Source of the DNA: JALZKA01 sp963701205
Lineage (GTDB): Bacteria > Actinomycetota > Thermoleophilia > Solirubrobacterales > 70-9
Length of the DNA stretch: 64,000 bases
Assembly: GCA_963701205.1 (NCBI GenBank)
Contig: OY969575.1
Span: 1,426,001-1,490,000, forward strand
Direction of reading: 5' to 3'
Shown here: piece after piece, positions 50,331-58,715 of the stretch
Layout of the letters: the number at the start of each line of letters is the position of its first letter
Position numbering within the stretch: the first letter of the stretch is position 1
Made by a program: the position numbers and the translations under genes
Notes under the pieces: generated by a model
Databases searched by the model: none
What the model saw: only the letters and a program-made list of their open reading frames with translations
What the model was told of the DNA's origin: nothing

Positions 50331-50457
50331 TCCCGGGCCGTGCCAGATTTCTCGGTTCCACTCGCTCGGGCGCACCACCGCCGCCTGTCTCCCGCTAACG
50401 TCCGGGTCACCCTTTCCCGCGCCGCTTTAGGCGCCTCACTCCAAGGAGAACCACCTG

Positions 50458-51621
50458 ATGCCCGAAGCAGTGATCGTCGACGCCGTCCGCAGCCCGATCG
50501 GCCGCGCTTTCAAGGGATCGCTCGCGCAGTTGCGCCCGGACGAGACCGCCGCCTACATCGTCGACCAGCTGCTCGAGCGCAACCCGGATCTGGATCCGGC
50601 GCTCGTTGAGGACATTTATTGCGGCTGCGGCATGCCCCAGGGCCTGCAGGCGTTCAATATCGCCCGCATCGTCGCGCTCCTGTCCGAGAAGCTGCCCCAG
50701 GAGGTAACCGGAACGACGATTTCGCGCTACTGCGCTTCGTCGCTCGATGCCATCCGCCATGCGGGTAACGCGGTGAAGGCTGGCGAGGGCGACGTCTACA
50801 TCGCCGCCGGGGTCGAATTTGTAAGCCGGTTCAACGAACGCTCGGAAGCGGTCGGTGCCGACGACCAAAACGAGGCGCTTCAGGGCAAGCAGGACGGCCA
50901 GCCGAACGCATACATCGAGATGGGCCACACTGCCGTCAATGTCGCCAAGCGCTACGAGGTGAGCCGCTCCGACATGGACAAGTACGCCCAGCGATCGCAG
51001 GAGCTCGCCGTCGCGTCCCAGGAGTCCGGCTTTTTCGACCGCGAGATTGTGGCTTTGAAGGATCAGGACGGCAACGAGATCGCAAAGGACGACGGGCCGC
51101 GCGCCTCCTCGACGCTTGAGAAGCTGTCCGCGTTGCCCGATGCCTTCGGCGAGGGCGGCGTCACCGCCGGAAACTCGTGCCCCCTGAATGACGGCGCCGC
51201 TGCCGTCTTGGTGATGTCGGACACCAAGGCCAAGGAACTGGGCCTGACTCCGCGCGCCAGGATCGTCACCGCCGCAACCTGGGGCAACGAGCCCGAGTAC
51301 ATGGGTGTTGCTCCGATCGGCGCGATCGGCAAGGCGCTGAAGCGGGCGGGGATGACGATGGACGATGTCGGCACCGTCGAGTTGAACGAGGCCTTCGCTG
51401 CCCAGGTGATTCCGATCATGGCCGAGTGCGACATTCCGCTTGAGAAGATCAACACGCACGGTGGTGCGATCGCGCTCGGCCACCCCTTCGGAATGACGGG
51501 CGCCCGAATCATGACCACGCTCCTGAACGTGATGGAGACCGACGACCACGCCGTCGGAATCGAGACGATGTGCGTCGCCGGCGGCCAGGGCGAGGCGATG
51601 GTCGTCGAGCGGCTCTCCTAG
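50458..51621 (+). CDS. Acetyl-CoA acyltransferase (thiolase)
   Basis: 387 residues. Catalytic residues are in place: Cys92 in SRYCASSLDAIRHAGNAV, the His in GGAIALGHPFGMTGAR, and the second Cys in CVAGGQGEAM. Other thiolase landmarks are VRSPIGRAFKG, VEFVSRFNERSE and NDGAAAVLVMS. It acts in beta-oxidation or acetoacetyl-CoA formation. A Shine-Dalgarno (AAGGAGA) precedes the ATG. Acyl-CoA dehydrogenase and crotonase genes lie 1-9 kb away but not in one operon. Confidence 0.94.
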   Translation: MPEAVIVDAVRSPIGRAFKGSLAQLRPDETAAYIVDQLLERNPDLDPALVEDIYCGCGMPQGLQAFNIARIVALLSEKLPQEVTGTTISRYCASSLDAIRHAGNAVKAGEGDVYIAAGVEFVSRFNERSEAVGADDQNEALQGKQDGQPNAYIEMGHTAVNVAKRYEVSRSDMDKYAQRSQELAVASQESGFFDREIVALKDQDGNEIAKDDGPRASSTLEKLSALPDAFGEGGVTAGNSCPLNDGAAAVLVMSDTKAKELGLTPRARIVTAATWGNEPEYMGVAPIGAIGKALKRAGMTMDDVGTVELNEAFAAQVIPIMAECDIPLEKINTHGGAIALGHPFGMTGARIMTTLLNVMETDDHAVGIETMCVAGGQGEAMVVERLS

Positions 51622-51634
51622 CCACTCACGCCGA

Positions 51635-51673
51635 CTGCGGGTTTTTATGGGCCATGACCCCACAACCCCGCAG
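51635..51673. repeat. Palindromic repeat, copy 1 (5' of the DUF167 gene)
   Basis: Arms CTGCGGG / CCCGCAG enclose a shared core ATGGGCCATG-A-CCCCACAA. It aligns almost base for base with the element at 51971-52015. It may terminate thiolase transcription. Confidence 0.75.
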
Positions 51674-51682
51674 CCGCGTGGA

Positions 51683-51955
51683 ATGCGCGGTGGCGTCGCG
51701 ACGATCGAGGTGCGGCTTCGCGCGCGCGGCGGCGCCAACGAGATCATCGGCGAGCGCGACGGACGCTACCTGGTCTGCGTCGCGGCGGCCCCAGTGGACG
51801 GGCGCGCCAACCAGGCGCTTTGCCGGTTGCTGGCCAAGCAGGCGGACGTGCCGCGTTCGGCGGTGACGATCATCGGCGGCGAGCGATCACGGGACAAGGT
51901 CGTGATGATCGACGGGCTTGACGAAGCGGACCTGCGAAAGAGGCTGCTCGCGTAA
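51683..51955 (+). CDS. DUF167 (YggU) family protein
   Basis: 90 residues from the ATG at 51683; the ATG at 51647 would lie inside the palindromic repeat. It has the DUF167 pattern IEVRLRARGGANEIIGERDGRYLVCVAAAPVDGRANQALCRLLAKQADVPRSAVTIIGGERSRDKVVMIDG. A small conserved cytosolic fold with no assigned activity. It is bracketed by two copies of a palindromic repeat. Confidence 0.88.
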   Translation: MRGGVATIEVRLRARGGANEIIGERDGRYLVCVAAAPVDGRANQALCRLLAKQADVPRSAVTIIGGERSRDKVVMIDGLDEADLRKRLLA

Positions 51956-51970
51956 CGCCTGGCTACACCG

Positions 51971-52015
51971 CGAGTGCGGGGTTGTATGGGCCATGGCCCC
52001 ACAAACCCGCACTCG
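51971..52015. repeat. Palindromic repeat, copy 2 (3' of the DUF167 gene)
   Basis: Perfect 10-bp arms CGAGTGCGGG / CCCGCACTCG around an inner near-palindrome with ATGGGCCATGGCCC. It shares the consensus TGCGGG-n-TTkT-ATGGGCCATGrCCCCACAA-m-CCCGCA with copy 1. Confidence 0.8.
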
Positions 52016-52027
52016 GCGGGGGCGGCG

Positions 52028-52033
52028 TATGCT
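52028..52033 (+). promoter_or_regulatory. -10-like TATGCT, 8 nt before the small helical protein
   Basis: TATGCT, then gcccgccg, then ATG at 52042. Confidence 0.45.
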
Positions 52034-52041
52034 GCCCGCCG

Positions 52042-52293
52042 ATGACGATTGAATCCACCAAGGCGATCATCGCCAAGGTGCGCGAGCACTACGCAAGCAA
52101 GGGCATCCCGCTGGACGACCTTTCCGACCGCCAGATCGAGATCGGCGTTCGCCAGCTCGCGGCGGCCGCCCGCGAGGCCGGGATGAGCGCTGACGAGGCG
52201 ACCGAGAAGATGCGCGAAGCGGTTGCCAACGCCGGCAAGAAGGAAGCTGCACCCGAGGCGGAGGAGGGCGGAGCGGAGCCGGAAGCGGATTAG
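52042..52293 (+). CDS. Small helical protein, unknown
   Basis: 83 residues. It reads as three amphipathic helices: TKAIIAKVREHYASKG, SDRQIEIGVRQLAAAAREAG, and SADEATEKMREAVANAGKKE. An acidic tail follows (APEAEEGGAEPEAD). No cysteine, no hydrophobic segment. Not recognised. Confidence 0.65.
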   Translation: MTIESTKAIIAKVREHYASKGIPLDDLSDRQIEIGVRQLAAAAREAGMSADEATEKMREAVANAGKKEAAPEAEEGGAEPEAD

Positions 52294-52353
52294 GGCCCGC
52301 GGGGCCGAAGCGGGACTGGTTAGGTCGCCGGACGGCGGGGAGCAGCGGGCGGC

Positions 52354-54072
52354 TCAGTCAAACAGCGAGTAGCCGTACTCGCCGCGCTTGTAGGCGAGCT
52401 TGGCAATCGCCACGACGCGATCGTCGTCGTTGGACTCGACGTGGCGCAGATGCGATTGGACCCGGCCGGCGGCGCGCTCGCAGAACGTCTCCGCGATGTA
52501 GTGCTCCTGGCCGGAGGTCTCGACGCCCTGGTCGGCGTAAATCGACGTCGCCCGTGACAGCACGGCGACCTGGGCGTAGATGTCGGAGATCGCGTCGGCT
52601 AGCCGTTTCTGGGCGAACTGCCGATTGATCACGTTCTTGCGCTCGCGGCGCAGGAGGCCTTCGGTGACGCTGCGCAGTTCCTTGACCTGCTCGGAGACTG
52701 AATCGGCGTGTTTTTGCAACTCCGGATGGGCCATCGTGATCTTGTCCGGCCGCACCTCCGAGCGGATCCTGCCCGCCACGTAGTCCGCCAGGACACCGAT
52801 CGAGCGAATCGGGTCATTGAGCCCGACATCGCCCAGTCCGGAGAGCTTCTCGCCAACCGGCTTGATGCCGGTCAGGGCGATGAAGCAGCGCATCACGTCG
52901 TTGGCACCTTCGAAGATCGGGAAGATCCGGATGTCGCGCAGGATCTTCTCCAGCGGGTTGTCCTTCATGTACGCCGCGCCGCCGTGCAGCTGGAAAGCGC
53001 GATTGGCCGCGTACCAAAGAAACTCGGTCCCGGAGACCTTGCAAATCGCCGATTCCAGCGAGTAATCCTCAACACCCGCGTCAACGAGGCCGCAGGTTAA
53101 GTAGGCCATCGACTCCAGCCCGAAGAGGTAGCTGACCATCCAGCCGATCTTGTCCTGCACCAGTTCGAAGTCGGCTAGCGGCTGTTCGAACTGCTTGCGC
53201 TCGCGCACATGCTCGATCGCCGTGTCGAGGATTGCCTTGGCGCCACCAACGGATCCGGTGCCGAGGCCGATGCGGCCGTTGTTGAGGACCGACATCGCGA
53301 TCTTGAAGCCCTCGCCCGGCTCGCCCAGGACGTTTTCAGCCGGCACCTTCACGTCGGAAAAATGAAGCCGCCGCAGATCGTTGGCGCGCAAGCCCATCGT
53401 GTCGAACCGCTCGCCGACTTCGAACCCCTTCATGCCCTTTTCGAGGATCAGGGCGATGTGCCGGTCCTGGCCATCGACCTCGCAGCGCGCAAACGTCGTG
53501 AAGACCGAGCCCTTGGAGCCGTTGCCGATGTAGCGCTTGTCGCCGTTGAGGACGTAGGAGCCGTCGGGCTGCAGCACCGCACGCGACTCGATTCCGTAGG
53601 CATCCGATCCCGCGTTGGGCTCCGTCAGCGCGTAGCCAGCCAGTTTGCGGCCACTCGCGAGATCGGGCAGAAAGCGCTCCTTCTGATCATCGGTGCCGAA
53701 CATGGAGATGCCCTTGAACCCGATGGATTGATGGACGCCGAGGATGATTGCGAGGGTCGCGTCGATCTCGGCGAACGTTTCAAAGACCCGCGCGTACCCG
53801 GTTTGGGACAGACCCTGGCCCCCGTACTTTTCATCGACGTAGAGCCCGCACAGGCCGGCCTCGCCAAGCGCCTTGATTACGTCGTCGCCGATCCAGCGCT
53901 CCTCCTCGGCCTTGCGGTGATCGACAGCGCCCGCGATCTCGTGGGCCGACGCGATCAGCGCATTGACCTTGACCTGCTCCTCGGCATCCGGCTTCGGATA
54001 GGGGAAGACCATCTGCTCATGGATCTCGCCGAGGAAGAGCGATTTAGCGAATGAGGAAGCTGGCGCGTCCAT
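52354..54072 (-). CDS. Acyl-CoA dehydrogenase with C-terminal extension
   Basis: 572 residues, longer than the usual 380-400, with an extra helical domain after about residue 400 (RSEVRPDKITMAHPELQKHADSVSEQVKELRSV). The core has YALTEPNAGSDAYG, GSVFTTFARCE, a DVKVPAENVLGEPGEGFKIAM flavin/substrate loop, and IFPIFEGANDVMR. The layout resembles long-form ACADs such as VLCAD-like or FadE-type enzymes. The neighbour upstream is LhgO, 6 nt away, so the two may share a transcript despite the local -10. Confidence 0.92.
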   Translation of the reverse strand: MDAPASSFAKSLFLGEIHEQMVFPYPKPDAEEQVKVNALIASAHEIAGAVDHRKAEEERWIGDDVIKALGEAGLCGLYVDEKYGGQGLSQTGYARVFETFAEIDATLAIILGVHQSIGFKGISMFGTDDQKERFLPDLASGRKLAGYALTEPNAGSDAYGIESRAVLQPDGSYVLNGDKRYIGNGSKGSVFTTFARCEVDGQDRHIALILEKGMKGFEVGERFDTMGLRANDLRRLHFSDVKVPAENVLGEPGEGFKIAMSVLNNGRIGLGTGSVGGAKAILDTAIEHVRERKQFEQPLADFELVQDKIGWMVSYLFGLESMAYLTCGLVDAGVEDYSLESAICKVSGTEFLWYAANRAFQLHGGAAYMKDNPLEKILRDIRIFPIFEGANDVMRCFIALTGIKPVGEKLSGLGDVGLNDPIRSIGVLADYVAGRIRSEVRPDKITMAHPELQKHADSVSEQVKELRSVTEGLLRRERKNVINRQFAQKRLADAISDIYAQVAVLSRATSIYADQGVETSGQEHYIAETFCERAAGRVQSHLRHVESNDDDRVVAIAKLAYKRGEYGYSLFD

Positions 54073-54078
54073 TGCCGA

Positions 54079-55293
54079 TCACCCTACCCCGGTGGGGACT
54101 TCGTCGGCGATCAGGTCCGCGAGGGCCAGGGCTGACGTCGCAGCCGGCGAGGGAGCGTTGCGGACGTGCAGGCAGCGCTCGGTCTTGGTGAAGACGAACT
54201 CGTCAACCAACGAACCGTCCCTACCCATTGCCTGGGCCCGAATGCCCACCGGCCCGGGAACGAAATCGCTGCGGCGAAGGCCGGGGACGATCTCCGCAGC
54301 TTCCCGCACCAATGCGGAAGGGCTCAGGGCATGCCGGATCTCGGTCCACCCGGCGCGCCAGTTCGCGGCCAGGAACCGCCAGGTTCCCGGCCAGACGGCG
54401 GTGTCGAGCATGTCGCGCGGGTGCAGGCGTCTTAGCCGACACGCATCACGCGCCCCGGCGATCAGCGCGGTCGGGCCGAGCAGCACCGTGCCGTCGATTC
54501 CGCGGGTCAAGTGGGCGCCCAGGAAGGGCAACCCAGGATTGGGCACGGAGTAGATGCTCGACCTGATCAGGTCCGCTCGCTCGCCCTGCAGTCGCAGGTA
54601 CGCCCCACGAAACGGCACGATCCTTGGATCGGGCGGAGCGCCGGCGGCCACCGCGATTCGGTCGGCCCACGCGCCGGCGCAGCTAACCAGCAGGCGGGCT
54701 TTCGTCGTGCCGTTGGGGTGATCGATCATGACCCCGGACCCGCTCTCGCGGATCGCTAGGACGGCGCAAGCGAGCGTCACGCTCCCGCCAACCACCCGAA
54801 GGTCCTGCGCGAGTGCCGCAGTCACGCGCCGGAAGTCCACGGTTCCGGTCGCCGGCGAGTGCAGTGCCGTGAGCCCGGTGGCGTGCGGCTCGATCGCCGC
54901 AATCTCGTCCGTAGCCACGCGGCGCAAACCCTCAACCCCGTTTTGCCGACCGCGCCGTTCCAACTCGTCGAGTTCCTCGATCTGCTCGGAGCGGGTGGCC
55001 ACGATCAGCTTGCCGTCGCGCCGCACCGGGACGCCGCGCTCAGCGCAGTAGGCGAACAGCCGGCTCGACCCTTCGACGCAAAGCCGGGCTTTGAGCGAAC
55101 CCGGCCGGTAGTAGATGCCCGCGTGAATTACGCCACTTGAACTGCCGGTTTGGTGGGCTGCGATCTGATCCTCGCGTTCGATGACGGCGACGCTCGCGCC
55201 GGGATGGCGTAGTGCGAGTTCGCGCGCAACTGCCAGGCCAACGATCCCGGCCCCGACGACGGCGATATCGCAGTGCTTGGGTGGGATCGCCAT
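54079..55293 (-). CDS. lhgO: FAD-dependent L-2-hydroxyglutarate oxidase
   Basis: 404 residues from the ATG at 55293. DAO fold: IAVVGAGIVGLAVARELALRHPGASVAVIERED, then HQTGSSSGVIHAGIYYRPGSLKARLCVEG, VDFRRVTAALAQDL, VSCAGAWADRIA, and VRNAPSPAATSALALADLI at the end. The SGVIHAGIYY string and C-terminal NAPSPAATSAL are typical of LhgO. It oxidises L-2-hydroxyglutarate to 2-oxoglutarate at the membrane. Confidence 0.9.
   Translation of the reverse strand: MAIPPKHCDIAVVGAGIVGLAVARELALRHPGASVAVIEREDQIAAHQTGSSSGVIHAGIYYRPGSLKARLCVEGSSRLFAYCAERGVPVRRDGKLIVATRSEQIEELDELERRGRQNGVEGLRRVATDEIAAIEPHATGLTALHSPATGTVDFRRVTAALAQDLRVVGGSVTLACAVLAIRESGSGVMIDHPNGTTKARLLVSCAGAWADRIAVAAGAPPDPRIVPFRGAYLRLQGERADLIRSSIYSVPNPGLPFLGAHLTRGIDGTVLLGPTALIAGARDACRLRRLHPRDMLDTAVWPGTWRFLAANWRAGWTEIRHALSPSALVREAAEIVPGLRRSDFVPGPVGIRAQAMGRDGSLVDEFVFTKTERCLHVRNAPSPAATSALALADLIADEVPTGVG
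54081..54086 (-). promoter_or_regulatory. -10-like TAGGGT, 8 nt before the acyl-CoA dehydrogenase start
   Basis: TAGGGT, then gatcggca, then ATG at 54072. It overlaps the 3' end of lhgO. Confidence 0.4.
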
Positions 55294-55348
55294 ATCGGGA
55301 GTCTCCCGAACGAGAGCGAGTGTGATCGGACAGCTCGGCCGCATTTCG

Positions 55349-55354
55349 TACGAT
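55349..55354 (+). promoter_or_regulatory. -10-like TACGAT, 6 nt before the DNA ligase GTG
   Basis: TACGAT, then cgcggt, then GTG at 55361. It fixes the ligase start. Confidence 0.45.
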
Positions 55355-55360
55355 CGCGGT

Positions 55361-56317
55361 GTGGCCCTGCCTCTCAAGCCGCCCGTCCCGCCGCAGCTCG
55401 CCCTCTCGCGAAAGGCGATGCCCGAGGGCGATGGATGGGCGTACGAGCCGAAGTGGGACGGATTTCGGGCTCTGGCGTTCGTCGATGGCGACGACGTCTA
55501 TCTGCAAAGCCGGGGCTCGAAGCCGCTTCGCCGTTACTTTCCGGAGCTCGTCTTTCCGCCCGGCCAGTACGTGCTCGATGGCGAGCTCGTGATCCTGGGG
55601 ACGGACGGACGGGAGGAGTTCGACCGGCTTCAGAACCGACTGCACCCGGCTTCCTCGCGGGTGGCACTGCTCGCGGAGCAGACGCCCGCCATCTATCGCG
55701 CGTTCGACCTGCTGGCGGTGGCCGGGAAATCAGCGATCGACAATCAGCTGCGCGAGCGGCGGCGGGCCCTGGAGAGGCTTGTCGAATCATGGGCCGACCC
55801 GGGCAGCGTCGAGTTGACACCGATCACCACCGACCCGGCGGCGGCGGCGCCATGGCTTCAGGGAGGCGAGGGCGTGATCGCCAAGGAGCTTGAAGCCACC
55901 TATCGCCCCGGCGAGCGCAAGGGGATGGTCAAGATCAAGCGCGTCCGTACCGCCGATTGCGTTGTGCGGGGATGGCGTCCCGGCAAGGAGCAGGGGACCG
56001 TGGGCTCGCTGATCTTGGCGCTCTTTGACGGCGACGAGTTGCGGGTGGTTGGGCATACCTCCGGCCTGACCGCCAAGCGCAAACGCGAGCTTGTTGATGA
56101 ACTAGCCCCGTACTCGTCGGGCGAGCGTGGTTCGGCCGACCCAAGCCGCTGGAACGCCGACCGCGATCTGGAGTGGGTCGAGCTACGCCCTGAGCTGGTG
56201 GTCGAGGTCACGTTCGACCACGTTGCCGACGGCCGGATTCGGCACGGCGCCAAGATCCAGCGCTGGCGCGACGACAAAGACGCTCGGGACTGCACATTCG
56301 ATCAACTCGATCAGTAG
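55361..56317 (+). CDS. ligC: ATP-dependent DNA ligase (LigC / LigD ligase-domain type)
   Basis: 318 residues from the GTG at 55361. The nucleotidyl-lysine is Lys31 in EPKWDGFRA. Further motifs are LDGELVIL, AFDLLAV, EGVIAKELEATY and MVKIKRVRTADCVV. After the adenylation domain an OB-fold ends with RHGAKIQRWRDDKDA. This matches small bacterial end-joining or repair ligases such as mycobacterial LigC. A separate LigD-type polymerase gene lies 2.4 kb away on the other strand. Confidence 0.92.
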   Translation: MALPLKPPVPPQLALSRKAMPEGDGWAYEPKWDGFRALAFVDGDDVYLQSRGSKPLRRYFPELVFPPGQYVLDGELVILGTDGREEFDRLQNRLHPASSRVALLAEQTPAIYRAFDLLAVAGKSAIDNQLRERRRALERLVESWADPGSVELTPITTDPAAAAPWLQGGEGVIAKELEATYRPGERKGMVKIKRVRTADCVVRGWRPGKEQGTVGSLILALFDGDELRVVGHTSGLTAKRKRELVDELAPYSSGERGSADPSRWNADRDLEWVELRPELVVEVTFDHVADGRIRHGAKIQRWRDDKDARDCTFDQLDQ

Positions 56318-56319
56318 CG

Positions 56320-57519
56320 GTGTCGCCGGCGCGGGCAGTGACGGCGCTGGCGCTTACGGGCCTGGCGCTCACAACGTCGTCCTGCATGGGCGACGGTGAA
56401 GGCGCGTCGGAGACGGGGGGGCCGGCCCGGGAAATCGCCGTCGCGTTCGGCGGCGACATCCTGATCCACGACGAGATCTTTGCCCAGGCGCACCAGCAGG
56501 CCGACAAGCGCAGCTACGACTTCCGGCCCCTGTTTCGGCATGTACGTCCGCTGGTCAGGCATGCCGATCTGGCCTTCTGCCACGCCGAGGTGCCGATCAC
56601 GACGCTTGGCCCGCCGAGCGGATATCCGGTCTTCAACGCTCCGCCTGCGCTCGCAAGCGCGATCGGCTGGACCGGCTGGGATGCCTGTAGCACCGCGTCG
56701 AACCACTCACTCGACCAGGGGCAGGCGGGGATCGCGGCCACGAACAGGGCATTGGATCGCGCCGGTGTCGGTCATACGGGGATGTATGAATCCGGCCGGG
56801 ATCGCCGCACCCCACTGATCGTCGAGTCCAAGGGGATCAAGCTGGCGCTGCTTTCGTACACGACGAACACCAACCTTCGCGCGCTTCCGCATCCATTCTC
56901 GGTCAACCTGGCCCGACAGGCGGCCGTTGTCGCCGTCGACGCTCGCCGGGCGCGCCAGGCAGGCGCCGACGCGGTGATCGTCAACGTGCACTGGACCCTG
57001 CGGCCCCTCCTTCAAGCCCAGCTCAAGGCCTTTCCCCGGGGGTCGGACATCGCGCCGGAGTATGTCCACACGGTGAGTCAGGCCCAGCGCAAGTACGTGC
57101 GCGCACTGCTGCGCGAAGAGGCAATCACCGCCGTCGTCGGGCAGGGCCCGCACGTCGTCCAGCCGATTCGCAAGATAGCCGGCAAGTACGCGATCTTCAG
57201 CGAGGGGAACCTGATCGCGGCGCAGGGGGCCGAGTACGGGTTTTCAGCCTCCAGCCGCGACGGGCTCATCGCGATGCTGAACCTGCGGGTGGCAGGAGGG
57301 CAGGCCCGGGTCACCGGGGTCCGGTATGTGCCGATCTGGGTGCGCCCGTCTGATCACCGAGTCCTGCCTGTCGGCGCGGCGGTTGAGCGCGGGCTAGCCG
57401 ACCGCGATGAGCTGGTTGCGTCCTATCGGCGAACCGTGGGCGTTGTCGGCAAGGGCCCCTCGATTCACCCCGTGCCGGCTGGGGTTCAAGGACTCGGGCG
57501 AACGCGGAACTCGCGCTAG
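56320..57519 (+). CDS. CapA-family (PGA_cap) lipoprotein
   Basis: 399 residues from the GTG 2 nt after the ligase stop. The signal ends in the lipobox ALTTSSCMGD. The metallophosphatase-like CapA fold shows VAFGGDILIHDEIF, FCHAEVPITTLG, ASNHSLDQGQAGIAATNRAL, VNVHWTLRPL and VGQGPHVVQPIRKI. CapA proteins are linked to poly-gamma-glutamate capsule synthesis in Bacillus, but many actinobacterial homologues have no capsule genes nearby, as here. Its stop interlocks with that of the convergent hydrolase (CTAG). Confidence 0.88.
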   Translation: MSPARAVTALALTGLALTTSSCMGDGEGASETGGPAREIAVAFGGDILIHDEIFAQAHQQADKRSYDFRPLFRHVRPLVRHADLAFCHAEVPITTLGPPSGYPVFNAPPALASAIGWTGWDACSTASNHSLDQGQAGIAATNRALDRAGVGHTGMYESGRDRRTPLIVESKGIKLALLSYTTNTNLRALPHPFSVNLARQAAVVAVDARRARQAGADAVIVNVHWTLRPLLQAQLKAFPRGSDIAPEYVHTVSQAQRKYVRALLREEAITAVVGQGPHVVQPIRKIAGKYAIFSEGNLIAAQGAEYGFSASSRDGLIAMLNLRVAGGQARVTGVRYVPIWVRPSDHRVLPVGAAVERGLADRDELVASYRRTVGVVGKGPSIHPVPAGVQGLGRTRNSR

Positions 57520-58715
57520 CCGGCCGCCGCAAGCTCAGACGCAAACTGGCAGATCGCCCTGAGCGCGGCCTCACGCGGGAATCGATGCTCGAGGTTTGCC
57601 GATCCAAGCCGCATGTGGATCGGAAAGGCGTCGTAGGAGATATCCCAATGGTGAGCGCGAAGCACGGCGAGGTCCGTGGCCATCGGCGTCGTCATGCGGG
57701 CTTGGGCCTGCGTCAGCTGCATGTCGTTGTCCGAGTCCCCACCGTCGGGATGGTTGCGGATCTGGAGGTACCCCTGGACCTGAAAGTACGGGACCTCGAG
57801 TGCGCTCGTCGCCGCTGTGATGTTGAAGATCGGGACGTCCAGGGCGTCGATGGCATCCGCGTGTTCGGCGAGGAACGCCGCGCGCACCGGGGTGGTCAAG
57901 TCGCGAATTGCCCCCTTGACGTCGTACTCGTCGAGCCGGTCGCTGATCCCGTCCAGCTTGATTAGCGGAAAGACCGCGCGCAGCGCCGCCTTGAGCGGAT
58001 CGCCAAGCGCGCCAAGCGGTACGTCCACGTCGGCGATCGCCTCATAGATGTCGTCGGCCAGGTACGAGCCACCGACCGCGCCGCCCCAGCAGTAGAGCCC
58101 TTTCACCCGCGGTGCCAGGTCGGGCCGGGCCACGAGCATTGCGAGCGCATCGGCGGTGCCCTTGGAGTACCCGAGCAGGATCACGTCCCCCGGTGGCTCA
58201 GCCCTGTCCGCATCGATGCGCGCGTAGTCGGGCCCGTAGCCCTCGCCCCGCTCGACCGCGGCGACGAGGTCTTCGATGTTGGCCTCGCAGGAGCGCATCG
58301 GGTGTGCATCCGCCGCGATCACATTCCAGCCCGCCGCGGACAGGACCGGAAAGGCGTGGGCGAAACCACGGACGGGCAGCATCGTGTTGATCAGGCCGGG
58401 GCAAAAGATCAGGGTGGGTGCCCCCTTGGGCCCGGCCGGATCGTCGGCCTCCTCATCCCAGTCCGCAGTAGATGGATGCCGCAAGAATCGCTCGGCGACG
58501 CGCTGCCGGGCGGGACGGTTGTCACGACCCGTGCGGATCGAGATGTCGGTTCCCGGAATCCCGAGGCGCTCGGAAGCGGCGCTGACCGCGGCCGGATCCG
58601 CTGCGGCGCCGCTGACGAACAACTGGCGCCAGCGCGTCGCCGCCCAGGCCTTGGCCTCCTCTCGCGCCAGCGCCCTGGGGTCGCCTCCCAGATCAGCCGG
58701 GCCTACCGCGCTCAA
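57516..58715 (-). CDS. Alpha/beta-hydrolase-fold protein
   Basis: 399 residues from a TTG overlapping the LigD-Pol stop (TTGA). After a helical N-terminus (about 80 residues), the fold reads PTLIFCPGLINTMLPVRGFAHAFPVLSAAGWNVIAADAHPMRS, nucleophile elbow ILLGYSKGTADAL (GYSKG Ser), then FLAEHADAIDALDVPIFNITAATS and a C-terminal DLAVLRAHHWDISYDAFP with candidate His. Substrate unknown. Coupling to ligD-Pol may be positional only. Confidence 0.8.
   Translation of the reverse strand: MSAVGPADLGGDPRALAREEAKAWAATRWRQLFVSGAAADPAAVSAASERLGIPGTDISIRTGRDNRPARQRVAERFLRHPSTADWDEEADDPAGPKGAPTLIFCPGLINTMLPVRGFAHAFPVLSAAGWNVIAADAHPMRSCEANIEDLVAAVERGEGYGPDYARIDADRAEPPGDVILLGYSKGTADALAMLVARPDLAPRVKGLYCWGGAVGGSYLADDIYEAIADVDVPLGALGDPLKAALRAVFPLIKLDGISDRLDEYDVKGAIRDLTTPVRAAFLAEHADAIDALDVPIFNITAATSALEVPYFQVQGYLQIRNHPDGGDSDNDMQLTQAQARMTTPMATDLAVLRAHHWDISYDAFPIHMRLGSANLEHRFPREAALRAICQFASELAAAG

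Noticed and set aside
51647..51682. Upstream ATG start of the DUF167 gene
   Set aside because: It lies within palindromic repeat copy 1; the residues it adds are not family-like.
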